The notes under the pieces are model-generated. The model was not told the DNA's origin, did no database searches, and worked only from the letters and a program-made list of their open reading frames with translations. Below are positions 56,359 through 64,000 of a DNA stretch of 64,000 nucleotides, piece after piece (position 1 is the first letter of the stretch; each line of letters starts with the position of its first letter). This DNA is from Fictibacillus terranigra (GTDB lineage: Bacteria > Bacillota > Bacilli > Bacillales > Fictibacillaceae): the NCBI RefSeq assembly GCF_030412265.1, contig NZ_JAUHLN010000002.1, positions 930,001 to 994,000 of the forward strand. Reading direction: 5' to 3'. A program made the position numbers and the translations under genes.

Positions 56359-56766
56359 ATGAGTAGAGTGCAATTATTCTTTAACAGCGGATCTGCGCTT
56401 GCCGGTGCTTCTGCTGGTTATTTCTTTGGCCCCATGTCACCTTTGCTAAAAGCGCTGGTTGTTCTTGCAATCATTGATTATATTTCAGGCATATGTGCAT
56501 CTGCATACGAAGGAAAATTGTCAAGTTCTGTCGGGTTCAGAGGCATCATGAAGAAAGTCCTTATATTTTGTATTGTAGCGGTAGCGCATTCCCTTGATTC
56601 CATTTTCGGCGGAGGATATATTCGTGACGCCACCATCTTTTTTTATTTATCCAATGAGCTGTTTTCCATCATTGAAAATGCTGGCCGAACCAATATTCCA
56701 ATACCTGAATTTATCCGAAAAGGATTTCTTGTTTTAAAGCGAAAATCTGGAAAAGATGAGGAATAA
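56359..56766 (+). CDS. Phage holin family protein
   Basis: 135 residues; the ATG at 56359 follows GAGGTG (a GTG three codons earlier is less suited). Three hydrophobic segments and the block LLKALVVLAIIDYISGICASAYEGKL, then SSSVGFRGIMKKVLIFCIVAVAHSLD, FFYLSNELFSIIENAGR and PEFIRKGFLVLK, which fit the toxin-secretion/phage-lysis holin family (Holin_4). No endolysin or phage genes adjoin. A lone holin-like gene in Bacilli may act in protein release or sporulation-linked lysis. Confidence 0.8.
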   Translation: MSRVQLFFNSGSALAGASAGYFFGPMSPLLKALVVLAIIDYISGICASAYEGKLSSSVGFRGIMKKVLIFCIVAVAHSLDSIFGGGYIRDATIFFYLSNELFSIIENAGRTNIPIPEFIRKGFLVLKRKSGKDEE

Positions 56767-56800
56767 AAAAACCAGATTGGCTGCAGCTAATCTGGTTTTT
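56766..56800. terminator. Bidirectional terminator
   Basis: AAAAACCAGATTGGC and GCTAATCTGGTTTTT form a long stem between the convergent holin and FlgM-like genes. Confidence 0.75.
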
Positions 56801-57056
56801 ATCGTTGATAGTGAGAAGCGATCTTACGGGCAATTGCATCCGCATCGACCGTGTACTCCCCAGCTTGGATTTTTTGTTTGAGTTCTTCTATTTTAGCACT
56901 TCGTTCAGAAGTAAATTTATCATTCATGAATAAATCCTGAGCTTGCTCGGAAATTTCGACCTTATCTTTGAGTTCGTTCTTTTTCTCAGGCTGCTGTTTA
57001 TGAACCGGTGTTGATTTATATACCTGTTCCACTTTTTGTACGCGGTTAATTTCCAC
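56799..57056 (-). CDS. flgM: FlgM-type anti-sigma factor
   Basis: 85 residues from a GTG at 57056 behind AAAGGAGAT. The C-terminal half matches FlgM: KDKVEISEQAQDLF, then SAKIEELKQKIQAGEYTVDADAIARKIASHY. FlgM binds and restrains sigma-D (sigma-28) until the flagellar hook is complete. It is not flanked by flagellar genes in this window, unlike the usual flgM-flgK setting. Start 16 codons inside the longest frame, chosen by ribosome-binding site. Confidence 0.75.
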   Translation of the reverse strand: MEINRVQKVEQVYKSTPVHKQQPEKKNELKDKVEISEQAQDLFMNDKFTSERSAKIEELKQKIQAGEYTVDADAIARKIASHYQR

Positions 57057-57073
57057 GATAACATCTCCTTTGT

Positions 57074-57313
57074 CTAGAAGCTGACATTTCCGACGCATAC
57101 CCAATCATCTTCAATTTCAGAAGGTTCTAGATAACGCATATACAGTTTTTGGCCACTTTTATCATATTTCACTTCAAACTCTTTTTCGTTTTGCCGAGAT
57201 TCACAAAAAAAGTGGATAAATTCCTGGGTAAACAGATAGGGAGTAAAGTTTTTGAAGTCCTCTAAATGATTTTCTACCCATTGTTGAATATCTTCCTGTT
57301 TAATCGTTTTCAT
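57074..57313 (-). CDS. Hypothetical protein upstream of flgM
   Basis: About 79 residues from ATG 57313 (GGGAAGAG ahead). Aromatic/acidic, soluble: KQEDIQQWVENHLEDFKNFT, FTQEFIHFFCES, LYMRYLEPSEIEDDWV. Lies 17 bp upstream of the FlgM-like gene on the same strand, so the two are probably co-transcribed. Not recognised. Confidence 0.6.
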   Translation of the reverse strand: MKTIKQEDIQQWVENHLEDFKNFTPYLFTQEFIHFFCESRQNEKEFEVKYDKSGQKLYMRYLEPSEIEDDWVCVGNVSF

Positions 57314-57483
57314 ATTACTCTTCCCTTGCCCCATTGTTTGTTGTTATGGTTGATGAATGTATGTATGAATCCCCCATGAAAAACTTTCATAAACACTTAA
57401 AAAGATATTTTACTAAAAGTCTTCGAAGGCTATTCTCATTTTAAGGGGTCACCCCCTAAAAAATAAGAAATAATTTCATAAAA

Positions 57484-57510
57484 AGACGTTCATCTCCAAG
57501 GATGAACATC
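57484..57510 (-). terminator. Rho-independent terminator
   Basis: Minus-strand AGATGTTCATCC pairs with GATGAACGTCT and is followed by TTTT, just after the stop of the gene at 57510-57854. Confidence 0.65.
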
Positions 57511-57854
57511 TATCTTAATTCATTCAGCTTTGGTAAGACGCCCATTTCCTCAACTTCCGCTTTCGTTTTATCGGTGCCCAGTATAAAAATCTGGCGGTAA
57601 ATTTCGAACATGATCTCATTATCTTCTTTCCGGTCAATGTGAGCATATTCTTCATTAAAATGGACTCTTGAAGAAAACAGATGTTTTCCTTCTTTCTTAT
57701 TATGTTCGTGCAGATCACGGAATAAACTGCGGAGCCGTTCGATCTCGGCCTCATTCGCGGTAATTTCAAAAAGGTGCATGCTTTCGTCTGCCGGCAGAGT
57801 ACTAATTTCACCTTTTGGATTCACATAAAAGGTTAACCTGGTCTCATCCATCAC
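57510..57854 (-). CDS. Hypothetical cytosolic protein
   Basis: 114 residues, charged: RLTFYVNPKGEISTLPADES, EIERLRSLFRDLHEHNKKEG and a C-terminal IFILGTDKTKAEVEEMG. TTAGGAGG lies about 10 bp before the start codon. Own terminator follows. No family recognised. Confidence 0.65.
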   Translation of the reverse strand: MMDETRLTFYVNPKGEISTLPADESMHLFEITANEAEIERLRSLFRDLHEHNKKEGKHLFSSRVHFNEEYAHIDRKEDNEIMFEIYRQIFILGTDKTKAEVEEMGVLPKLNELR

Positions 57855-58002
57855 TTTTCATGCCTCCTAAGGAACTCTTTCGTATTCCTTTCCCTTGTAA
57901 CCCGTAAGTCTAAACCTTAGAAAAAAAGTCTGTCCGAAATTGGGCAACCCGGTCTATAATAGATTCCGTGCTTAAAGTTTTTAGACAGAAGGTGTTAATA
58001 AT

Positions 58003-59313
58003 ATGAAAGTTTTCTTTTCATCCTTTCAGTGGATGGTTTTTATACTCGCCGGAAGTATTGTAGCCCCGATTTCCATAGGTACTGCCTTTCATCTGCCTCC
58101 GGCCGAAATCGCAGAACTCCTTCAACGGACATTCTTTATTATTGGACTTTCTGGTTTTCTGCAAGCCTTATTTGGCCACCGGCTACCGATTACAGAAGGG
58201 CCGGCAGGGTTATGGTGGGGTGTTTTCATGGTATACGCGGGCCTCGTATCTGCAGGCTCTTTAAACGGGCAGGATGTCCTTCATCAGCTGGAAATGGGAA
58301 TGTTGATATGCGGGTTTCTTTTTATCTTCCTCGGTTTTATGAAGTGGATTGGTCCTTTAAAAAAACTTTTTACTCCGCTTGTCACAGGAACTTATTTAAT
58401 ATTGCTCGTCGCCCAGCTCAGCGGCTCTTTTATTAAAGGAATCCTTGGCATTGGATATTTTTCAGGAAACGTGAACGGCAAAGTCGCCCTTTCCGCTATC
58501 GCCATTTTAATTTTGTCCATGGTGCTTGGAAAAGCAAAAAGCCAGTTTTTACGAAGCTATTCCGTTTTATTCAGCCTGATTGCAGGATGGGGTCTTTTTT
58601 CTTTATTAGGATTGATCAAGGACTCAGGCTTTCACGGCAAAACCGTCGCTCTGCCTGAAGTTTTCGCCTGGGGCGTTCCGCAATACAGCGGGGGGATCGT
58701 TGTGACATCCATCATCATTGGATTTCTGCTTCTCGCCAATATGGTTGCTAGCGTTAACGTTGTAGAGAATGTATATAAAATGGAAAAACAGCATCACACC
58801 GACATCGACTATAATCAAACAACAGGTTTAATGGGTTTAAACACGCTGATCGCTGGATTGTTTTCAGCCGTTGCCTGTGTCCCGATCTCCGGTACAGCAG
58901 GGTTCATCCTGACGACCAAAATGTTTCAGCGCCTTCCCTACATCATTGGAAGTCTCCTTATCCTGGCGATCAGCCTGTTCCCAAAGCTTACGTTTTTCTT
59001 TGCAAGCATTCCTGCACCTGTTGGCTATGCGACGATTTTCGTTCCGTTCTCAAGTATGATCGGCCTTGCCTTAAAAGAGTATCGGTCACTGAAATTCAAT
59101 GAAAACACACTTTTTGTCATCGCCACATCGCTTATGGTCGGCCTGGGGTGCTCATTCATCCCGCCAGCCGCTTTAAAGGGGCTGCCGAATATCCTAACGA
59201 CACTGCTTAACAATGGCTTGATTCTCGGAATGCTGACATGCATGCTGCTCGAACAGCTAAACAAACGCCAGACAACGATTTTAGAAAACATGAAAAAGCA
59301 ATCCGTCTCTTAA
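58003..59313 (+). CDS. NCS2-family nucleobase permease
   Basis: 436 residues, about 12-14 helices, of the uracil/xanthine permease family: GSIVAPISIGTAFHLP, FFIIGLSGFLQALFGHRLPITEGPAGLWWG, VTSIIIGFLLLANMVASVNVVE, and CVPISGTAGFILTTKMFQR in the NCS2-motif region. The Gln of the usual QH motif at the N-terminus is not seen. Resembles YwdJ-type members. A -10 (TATAAT at 57955) lies 43 bp upstream; no purine riboswitch is visible. Substrate uncertain. Confidence 0.85.
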   Translation: MKVFFSSFQWMVFILAGSIVAPISIGTAFHLPPAEIAELLQRTFFIIGLSGFLQALFGHRLPITEGPAGLWWGVFMVYAGLVSAGSLNGQDVLHQLEMGMLICGFLFIFLGFMKWIGPLKKLFTPLVTGTYLILLVAQLSGSFIKGILGIGYFSGNVNGKVALSAIAILILSMVLGKAKSQFLRSYSVLFSLIAGWGLFSLLGLIKDSGFHGKTVALPEVFAWGVPQYSGGIVVTSIIIGFLLLANMVASVNVVENVYKMEKQHHTDIDYNQTTGLMGLNTLIAGLFSAVACVPISGTAGFILTTKMFQRLPYIIGSLLILAISLFPKLTFFFASIPAPVGYATIFVPFSSMIGLALKEYRSLKFNENTLFVIATSLMVGLGCSFIPPAALKGLPNILTTLLNNGLILGMLTCMLLEQLNKRQTTILENMKKQSVS

Positions 59314-59353
59314 CCGGATTGCTTTTCATATATCCCAATTCTGCCTGCGCAAA

Positions 59354-59593
59354 TTAGATTTTATTTCTTTCTACAAACAGGATGGCGTCCTCCAGTTCAT
59401 CAAACACCCGTGAACCAACAATCTCTTTTTCTTCATCATAAAACGTGGCTTGAAAAAAGCCGTTTTCCCCTTGAGGTACAAAACGGATGCGGACCAAATC
59501 ATCCTTTACACCCGGTAAATCAGATTTCTGCATAAATTCAAACTCTCTTTCCGGATTACCGATAAGAGCCATGACCTGCTCTTTCACTTCCAT
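59354..59593 (-). CDS. Hypothetical protein
   Basis: 79 residues, acidic: MEVKEQVMALIGNPEREFEF, DDLVRIRFVPQGENGFFQAT, FDELEDAILFVERNKI. A GGAGGGAATGGC ribosome-binding site precedes the ATG. Not recognised; soluble. Confidence 0.65.
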   Translation of the reverse strand: MEVKEQVMALIGNPEREFEFMQKSDLPGVKDDLVRIRFVPQGENGFFQATFYDEEKEIVGSRVFDELEDAILFVERNKI

Positions 59594-59657
59594 GCCATTC
59601 CCTCCAGCTATCTATTTAGAATAATAATTTCCTAAATCAATCATTGTTAAACTTTTG

Positions 59658-59672
59658 TGGTGCCAGGCACCA
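59658..59672. repeat. GGTGCC-A-GGCACC palindrome
   Basis: TGGTGCCAGGCACCA is a perfect palindrome, followed by a second GGCACCAAATAAT. Such GGTGCCAGGCACC elements are dispersed in several Bacillus genomes. Confidence 0.5.
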
Positions 59673-59782
59673 AATAATGGCACCAAATAATAAAAGGTTT
59701 AAAAAGACGGAAAAAAGATAATGTTTAGTTGTGAAGCGATTTTGGGACAGATCTTGTCACCTTATAAGAGGAGTGATGTACA

Positions 59783-60208
59783 ATGGATCAAGGTTTATAC
59801 ACAGCAAAGGCAACCGCACAGGGCGGAAGAGAAGGCAGGGTATTAAGCGATGACAGAAAACTTGATTTAAAGCTTAGCATGCCAAAAGAGCTCCAAGGGG
59901 CAGGGGGCGATGGAACCAATCCTGAGCAGTTGTTTGCCTGCGGTTATGCGGCCTGTTACCAAAGCGCGCTGCAGCTTGTTGCCCGCAAGCAAAAGGTTGA
60001 TGTTTCCGACAGCAAAGTCACGGCGAATGTGACAATCGGCAAAGATTCTGAAAACGGCGGTTTTAAGCTTGCAGTCGTGCTGGAAGTTGCCATCCCTGGC
60101 CAGGATCAGGAAAATGTTCAAAAGCTTGCCGATGAAGCGCACCAAGTATGCCCGTATTCCAAAGCGACACGCGGCAACATTGATGTAGAGATCAAAGCTG
60201 TTCAATAG
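59783..60208 (+). CDS. ohr: Organic hydroperoxide resistance protein Ohr
   Basis: Thiol peroxidase that reduces organic and fatty-acid hydroperoxides. 141 residues with the Ohr hallmarks: LDLKLSMPKELQGAGGDGTNPEQLFACGYAACYQSAL (reactive Cys) and AHQVCPYSKATRGN (resolving Cys). SD AGGAG precedes the ATG. An ohrR repressor gene is not adjacent. A terminator follows at 60222. Confidence 0.93.
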   Translation: MDQGLYTAKATAQGGREGRVLSDDRKLDLKLSMPKELQGAGGDGTNPEQLFACGYAACYQSALQLVARKQKVDVSDSKVTANVTIGKDSENGGFKLAVVLEVAIPGQDQENVQKLADEAHQVCPYSKATRGNIDVEIKAVQ

Positions 60209-60221
60209 ATATACGCTTTGC

Positions 60222-60254
60222 CGGTTCCTCATCCTTTAGAGGAACCGTTTTTTT
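60222..60254 (+). terminator. Terminator of ohr
   Basis: CGGTTCCTC and GAGGAACCG enclose ATCCTTTA, followed by TTTTTTT. Confidence 0.85.
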
Positions 60255-60418
60255 ATGAAAAAATAATTAAAAAAAAGCAGTTTTTCAAAGGAATTTTGTT
60301 ACAGATAGTCGAATATTAGCTGTTCAGTCAGAAAATTTCTAATACATAATCATTTTCGGTAAAACTTCAGGCTGTTTTAAACTTCCTGAGTTTTAATACA
60401 TAAAAAAGGGGGATTGGT

Positions 60419-61147
60419 TTGATATCTTTTCGACATGTTAATAAGCACTTCGGTGATTTTCAGGTTCTGAATGATATAAACCTGGAGATCAAGGAAGGAG
60501 AAGTTGTTGTTGTTGTCGGTCCATCGGGTTCTGGAAAAAGTACATTGCTCCGATGCATCAACCGGCTAGAAACCATCACGGACGGGGAACTTACCGTCAA
60601 CAAGCACGCAGTCAACAGCAAGGAAACTAACATCAATGACCTACGCAAAAATATTGGGATGGTATTTCAGCATTTTAATCTATATCCTCATATGACTGTC
60701 CTTGAAAACATCACACTCGCACCAATAAAAGCATTAGGGATCTCGCCTTCTGAAGCCAAACAAACAGCCATGTTTTATCTTGAAAAAGTTGGGATACCCG
60801 ACAAAGCTGATTCCTACCCCTCTCAGCTCTCAGGAGGACAGCAGCAGCGTGTAGCGATAGCCAGAGGCCTCGCATTAAAACCAAATATCATGCTGTTCGA
60901 TGAGCCGACGTCTGCCCTTGATCCCGAGATGATCGGCGAGGTTCTCGATGTCATGAAAACTCTCGCAAGAGACGGGATGACCATGGTGGTCGTCACTCAT
61001 GAGATGGGATTCGCTCGTGAAGTCGCGAACCGTGTAGTCTTTATGGATCACGGAAGAATTCTGGAGGACAGTGAACCTTCAGCATTTTTCTCCAATCCAA
61101 GGGAAGACCGTGCAAAATTATTTTTAAGCAGAGTTCTAAACCATTAA
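60419..61147 (+). CDS. glnQ: Glutamine ABC transporter ATPase GlnQ
   Basis: 242 residues from a TTG start behind AAGGGGG. Walker [16 protein letters not shown]-loop [14 protein letters not shown], signature [17 protein letters not shown], Walker [16 protein letters not shown] and the switch His in [14 protein letters not shown]. The polar amino acid transport ATPase pattern is clear. Heads glnQHMP. Confidence 0.92.
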   Translation: MISFRHVNKHFGDFQVLNDINLEIKEGEVVVVVGPSGSGKSTLLRCINRLETITDGELTVNKHAVNSKETNINDLRKNIGMVFQHFNLYPHMTVLENITLAPIKALGISPSEAKQTAMFYLEKVGIPDKADSYPSQLSGGQQQRVAIARGLALKPNIMLFDEPTSALDPEMIGEVLDVMKTLARDGMTMVVVTHEMGFAREVANRVVFMDHGRILEDSEPSAFFSNPREDRAKLFLSRVLNH

Positions 61148-61161
61148 AGGAGATGAGACAT

Positions 61162-61965
61162 TTGAAATTTAAAAAAAGCTGGTTGATAACCATCATTTTA
61201 GTACTCGTAGTCAGCATGCTCTCAGCATGTGGAAGCGATAAAACAGGCGGAGAATCCCAGGATACTCTTTCCGCCATTAAAAAACGGGGGAAACTGGTAG
61301 TCGGTGTAAAGTATGATACTAATCTCTTCGGTTACAAAGACCCTTCCAGCGGAAAAGTAGAGGGATTTGATATTGATATCGCAAAAGCCCTTGCCAAAAA
61401 GATCTTTGGCGATGAAAAGAAGCTTGAACTGAAAGAAGTGACTTCAAAGACACGTGTCCAGATGCTGAAAAATGGAGATATTGATGCAATCATCGCAACG
61501 ATGACGATAACCCCTGAACGAAAAAAGGAAGTAAATTTCACAGATGTTTACTTTGAAGCCGGTCAATCCCTTCTCGTTAAAAAAGGCAGCAAAATCCAAG
61601 GGATTGATGATGTAAAAAAAGGAACGAAGGTTTTGGCCGTAAAGGGCTCCACTTCTGTTCAAAACATCAAGGATAAAGCTCCAGGTGCTGAAGTTCTTGA
61701 ATTCGAAAACTATGCAGAAGCATTCACGGCTCTAAAAGCAGGAAAAGGTGATGTATTAACAACCGACAATTCGATACTGTACGGTATGGCTGATCAAGAT
61801 TCAAACTTTGAATTGGTAGGAGAGCCGTTCACCGATGAACCATATGGCATTGCTATAAATAAGGGTGATGACAAGTTTACGAAGTACGTGAACAAGTTCC
61901 TTAAAGAGATTAAGGACAGCGGTGAATATGACAAAATCAAGAGCAAATGGATAAAAGAACAATAA
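61162..61965 (+). CDS. glnH: Glutamine-binding lipoprotein GlnH
   Basis: About 267 residues from a TTG at 61162, 8 bp after AAAGGAG; an ATG 9 bp earlier would overlap that site. Lipoprotein signal ends LSAC. The mature domain shows LVVGVKYDTNLFGYKDP, GFDIDIAKALAKKIFGD, ATMTITPERKKEVNFTDVYF, AVKGSTSVQNIK: the amino acid-binding protein family. Probably glutamine; glutamate also possible. Confidence 0.9.
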   Translation: MKFKKSWLITIILVLVVSMLSACGSDKTGGESQDTLSAIKKRGKLVVGVKYDTNLFGYKDPSSGKVEGFDIDIAKALAKKIFGDEKKLELKEVTSKTRVQMLKNGDIDAIIATMTITPERKKEVNFTDVYFEAGQSLLVKKGSKIQGIDDVKKGTKVLAVKGSTSVQNIKDKAPGAEVLEFENYAEAFTALKAGKGDVLTTDNSILYGMADQDSNFELVGEPFTDEPYGIAINKGDDKFTKYVNKFLKEIKDSGEYDKIKSKWIKEQ

Positions 61966-62025
61966 ATAATAGTTGGCGATAGATGGGCAGTTGCCCATCT
62001 ATCCTTCTTGTGAAGGAGGGATATC

Positions 62026-62679
62026 ATGCTTGATTTCTCTATACTGCTCAATAATTTTGACACCTATTTAGAAGGCTTCGGCAACACATTGAAAGCTAGC
62101 CTCCTGGCTTTGGTCTTTAGCTTTATTATCGGTGTGATAGCGGCTGTTCTGCGGATTTCCCCTGTAAAGATCCTACAGATGATAGGAACGGCATTTGTTG
62201 AATTTGTCCGGAACATACCTCTCATTCTGATTTTATTTATTTTTTATTATGGTTTGCCAAGTTTGGGAATGAAGCTTAGCGGGTTTCAAGCAGGGACGAT
62301 TGCTCTTTCCATCTATACGGCTGCTTTTATTGCGGAAGCGATCCGTGCGGGGATTTTATCCGTAGACAAAGGCCAAATGGAAGCTGGCCGTTCGTCAGGA
62401 TTGACCTATATCCAAACGATGCGCTACATCATATTGCCCCAAGCCATTAAAATCGTTATTCCTCCGCTTGGAAATCAGTTTATAAATCTGGTGAAAAACT
62501 CTTCCATCCTTGGCGTTGTTGCTGGCCTGGATTTAATGTACTTTGGGGATTCGATCTCATCGGCAACCTATGTTGTGTTTGACGTCTATATTTTTGTTGC
62601 CCTGTTCTATCTTGTATTGACAATACCACTTAGCTTATTCGTCGGTTATCTGGAACGGCGTCTTGCTGTGAGCGGATAA
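62026..62679 (+). CDS. glnM: Amino acid ABC permease GlnM
   Basis: 217 residues, HisM-type: GFGNTLKASLLALVFSFIIG, ISPVKILQMIGTAFVEFVRNIPLILILF and the EAA loop GQMEAGRSSGLTYIQTMRYIILPQAI. AAGGAGG precedes the ATG. Partner of GlnP. Confidence 0.9.
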   Translation: MLDFSILLNNFDTYLEGFGNTLKASLLALVFSFIIGVIAAVLRISPVKILQMIGTAFVEFVRNIPLILILFIFYYGLPSLGMKLSGFQAGTIALSIYTAAFIAEAIRAGILSVDKGQMEAGRSSGLTYIQTMRYIILPQAIKIVIPPLGNQFINLVKNSSILGVVAGLDLMYFGDSISSATYVVFDVYIFVALFYLVLTIPLSLFVGYLERRLAVSG

Positions 62680-62693
62680 GGAGGAGACCCGCA

Positions 62694-63404
62694 ATGGATT
62701 TTATTGGTGCTTATTCCACAGGGAATCTGCTCTTTTTGCTGAAAGGGCTCATGACTACCCTTTTGGTTGCGTTCATCGCTATTGTTTTCAGCTTTATTGT
62801 TGGAAGTATCCTCGGGATTCTCCGGTATGCAAAGATCCCGATAATTTCGAAAATTGTCGCTGTCTGTGTCGAGACGATCAGAAACCTGCCATTGCTGCTG
62901 ATCATCTTTTTCACTTTTTTCGCTTTGCCGGAAGTCGGTATTAAATTGAGCGCTATGATGGCAGCGATCATTGCTCTTATCATCTTTGAATCTGCCATGC
63001 TCTCTGAAATCGTACGGAGCGGTTTAAATTCTATTGAAAAAGGACAGATCGAAGCGGCCAGATCCTCCGGGCTCACATATGTTCAGACGATGCAGCACAT
63101 TATTTTGCCACAGGCACTAAGAAGAATGGTTCCACCCATCGTCAGCCAGTTTATCTCGCTTTTAAAGGATACCTCTCTTGCAGTTGTGATCTCTTTGCCT
63201 GAGCTGCTGCATAATGCACAGATAGTAAATGGAAAGAATGTAAACTATGTCATTCCCACGTTTATACTGATTGCTGTGCTTTACTTCCTCGTTAACTATT
63301 CGTTATCATTACTGGCCAGAAAACTTGAAACGAAAGAACGCAGAAACAGAAAATCTACAGGCAAACTTGTTGCCCAGCATCAAGCGACCGATCAATCCAT
63401 GTAA
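62694..63404 (+). CDS. glnP: Amino acid ABC permease GlnP
   Basis: 236 residues with GNLLFLLKGLMTTLLVAFIAIVF, ETIRNLPLLLIIFFTFFALPEVGI and the EAA loop GQIEAARSSGLTYVQTMQHIILPQALRRMVPP. A polar C-terminal tail follows the last helix. Starts 14 bp after glnM; a terminator follows. Confidence 0.9.
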   Translation: MDFIGAYSTGNLLFLLKGLMTTLLVAFIAIVFSFIVGSILGILRYAKIPIISKIVAVCVETIRNLPLLLIIFFTFFALPEVGIKLSAMMAAIIALIIFESAMLSEIVRSGLNSIEKGQIEAARSSGLTYVQTMQHIILPQALRRMVPPIVSQFISLLKDTSLAVVISLPELLHNAQIVNGKNVNYVIPTFILIAVLYFLVNYSLSLLARKLETKERRNRKSTGKLVAQHQATDQSM

Positions 63405-63412
63405 ATAAACAA

Positions 63413-63447
63413 GAAAAAAGAGTTCAAACACACTGAGCTCTTTTTTC
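63413..63447 (+). terminator. Terminator of the gln operon
   Basis: AAAAAAGAGTTCA and TGAGCTCTTTTTT (one mismatch) enclose AACACAC. Confidence 0.8.
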
Positions 63448-63510
63448 TATGTTAAAATGGGTGAAACAAAACTTCAGTAATCGTCCAGGATAATGAAAAG
63501 GGGTGAAATC

Positions 63511-64000
63511 ATGAATGCCTTCACTTATACAAAACGAGAAGAAATCATAAATGCCATCACCCATGGCATCGGTGTGATATTCAGCCTTGTCGCCTTAACA
63601 CTTCTTATCGTTTTTGCAAGCTCCCATGGGACTCCGCTGCACATTATATGCTTTGCTGTATTTGGCGGCTCCATGCTGCTTCTGTATACTTCTTCAACCC
63701 TCGTGCACAGCTTTCCGGAGGGAAAAGTGAAAGATATCTTTGAGATTATGGACCACTCTGCCATCTACCTGTTTATCGCTGGATCCTATACGCCGATTCT
63801 CTTGATTGTTGTAAAGGGAGCCCTTGGCTGGGCCTTGTTTGGAACGGTTTGGGGAATTGCGCTGGCGGGTGTAGCGTTTAAAATTTTTTTCACAAAACGC
63901 TTCGTCATTCTCTCAACAGTCGGCTATGTTCTCATGGGATGGATGATCATTTTTGCTTTTAACCGGGTAGTGCTTACTCTCCCTCAGCAGGGGCTTGCCT
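63511..64000 (+). CDS. Hemolysin III (TrhA/YqfA-type) family membrane protein, partial
   Basis: The first ~163 residues are present; the gene runs off the right edge. Motifs: KREEIINAITHGIGVIFSLVAL, STLVHSFP (Ser/His of the PAQR fold), IMDHSAIYLFIAGSYTPILLI. These are the hemolysin-III/PAQR-like family blocks with several membrane helices. Likely a membrane hydrolase/energetics regulator rather than a toxin. AAAAGGGGTG precedes the ATG. Confidence 0.9.
   Translation, partial: MNAFTYTKREEIINAITHGIGVIFSLVALTLLIVFASSHGTPLHIICFAVFGGSMLLLYTSSTLVHSFPEGKVKDIFEIMDHSAIYLFIAGSYTPILLIVVKGALGWALFGTVWGIALAGVAFKIFFTKRFVILSTVGYVLMGWMIIFAFNRVVLTLPQQGLA

Noticed and set aside
57900-58002. Purine riboswitch ahead of the NCS2 permease
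   Set aside because: The conserved aptamer blocks are absent; only a -10-like TATAAT is seen.
60255-60418. T-box or other leader RNA before glnQ
   Set aside because: No T-box sequence, specifier loop or terminator/antiterminator pair can be recognised.

Overview
The window reads as chromosomal DNA of a low-to-mid GC, endospore-forming Firmicute, most likely a Bacillaceae member (Bacillus, Fictibacillus or a relative). This is suggested by strong AGGAGG ribosome-binding sites with frequent TTG/GTG starts, a TPP riboswitch ahead of thiDME, close relatives of SteT, YkvI, IolABCDEGJ, OpuC and GbsR, an IDEAL-domain protein, FlgM and a holin-like type I toxin. The genus cannot be fixed from this sequence alone.

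Layout. 1-9.4 kb: a partial HTH regulator with its own palindrome, a riboswitch-controlled thiamine salvage operon (thiD-thiM-thiE, minus strand), small Bacillus-type genes, a DUF4349 lipoprotein, a SEC-C protein and two transporters (SteT-like, YkvI-like). 9.5-16.7 kb: a decayed accessory region with a truncated cardiolipin synthase, an apparently intact type I toxin-antitoxin module, a secreted CocE/NonD-type hydrolase, a transposase remnant, and a broken HEPN/DUF262 pair that looks like a dead defence system. At its right edge a roughly 320-bp piece of 23S rRNA domain V is fused to the 3' end of a GH4 glycosidase gene.

16.6-29.5 kb: a probable amino-sugar oligosaccharide locus. It holds a secreted PIG-L deacetylase with C-terminal sugar-binding-like domains, an ABC importer without its own ATPase, two GH4 glycosidases, a BadF/BadG sugar kinase, a double-SIS isomerase/deaminase, a PfkB kinase (frameshifted) and a divergent GntR/UTRA regulator. 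Three copies of a TGTwrTAACA quasi-palindrome lie at the promoters and give a simple regulatory model.

29.7-45 kb: a myo-inositol catabolic operon (iolG-C-A-D-E-J-B) with an RbsABC-type importer, a LacI-family regulator and two Gfo/Idh/MocA dehydrogenases. Five AAGCGCTT-centred palindromes mark the likely LacI-type regulon. 45-47.1 kb is a graveyard: a broken toxin copy, a broken Gfo/Idh/MocA gene and an unidentified broken gene. 47.4-54.2 kb joins carnitine degradation (thioesterase, carnitine dehydrogenase, BKACE) to an OpuC-type carnitine/betaine importer around a GbsR-type regulator, so imported carnitine would be turned into glycine betaine.

54.4-55.8 kb holds a decayed IS3-family element, a fragment of a small heat-shock protein gene and a GC-richer segment with a long perfect palindrome. 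55.8-64 kb returns to ordinary chromosome: small conserved genes, a holin-family protein, a FlgM-type anti-sigma factor, an NCS2 permease, Ohr, a glutamine ABC importer (glnQHMP) and the start of a hemolysin-III family gene. Several genes are broken by single-base changes in homopolymer runs, which may be real mutations or sequencing errors.
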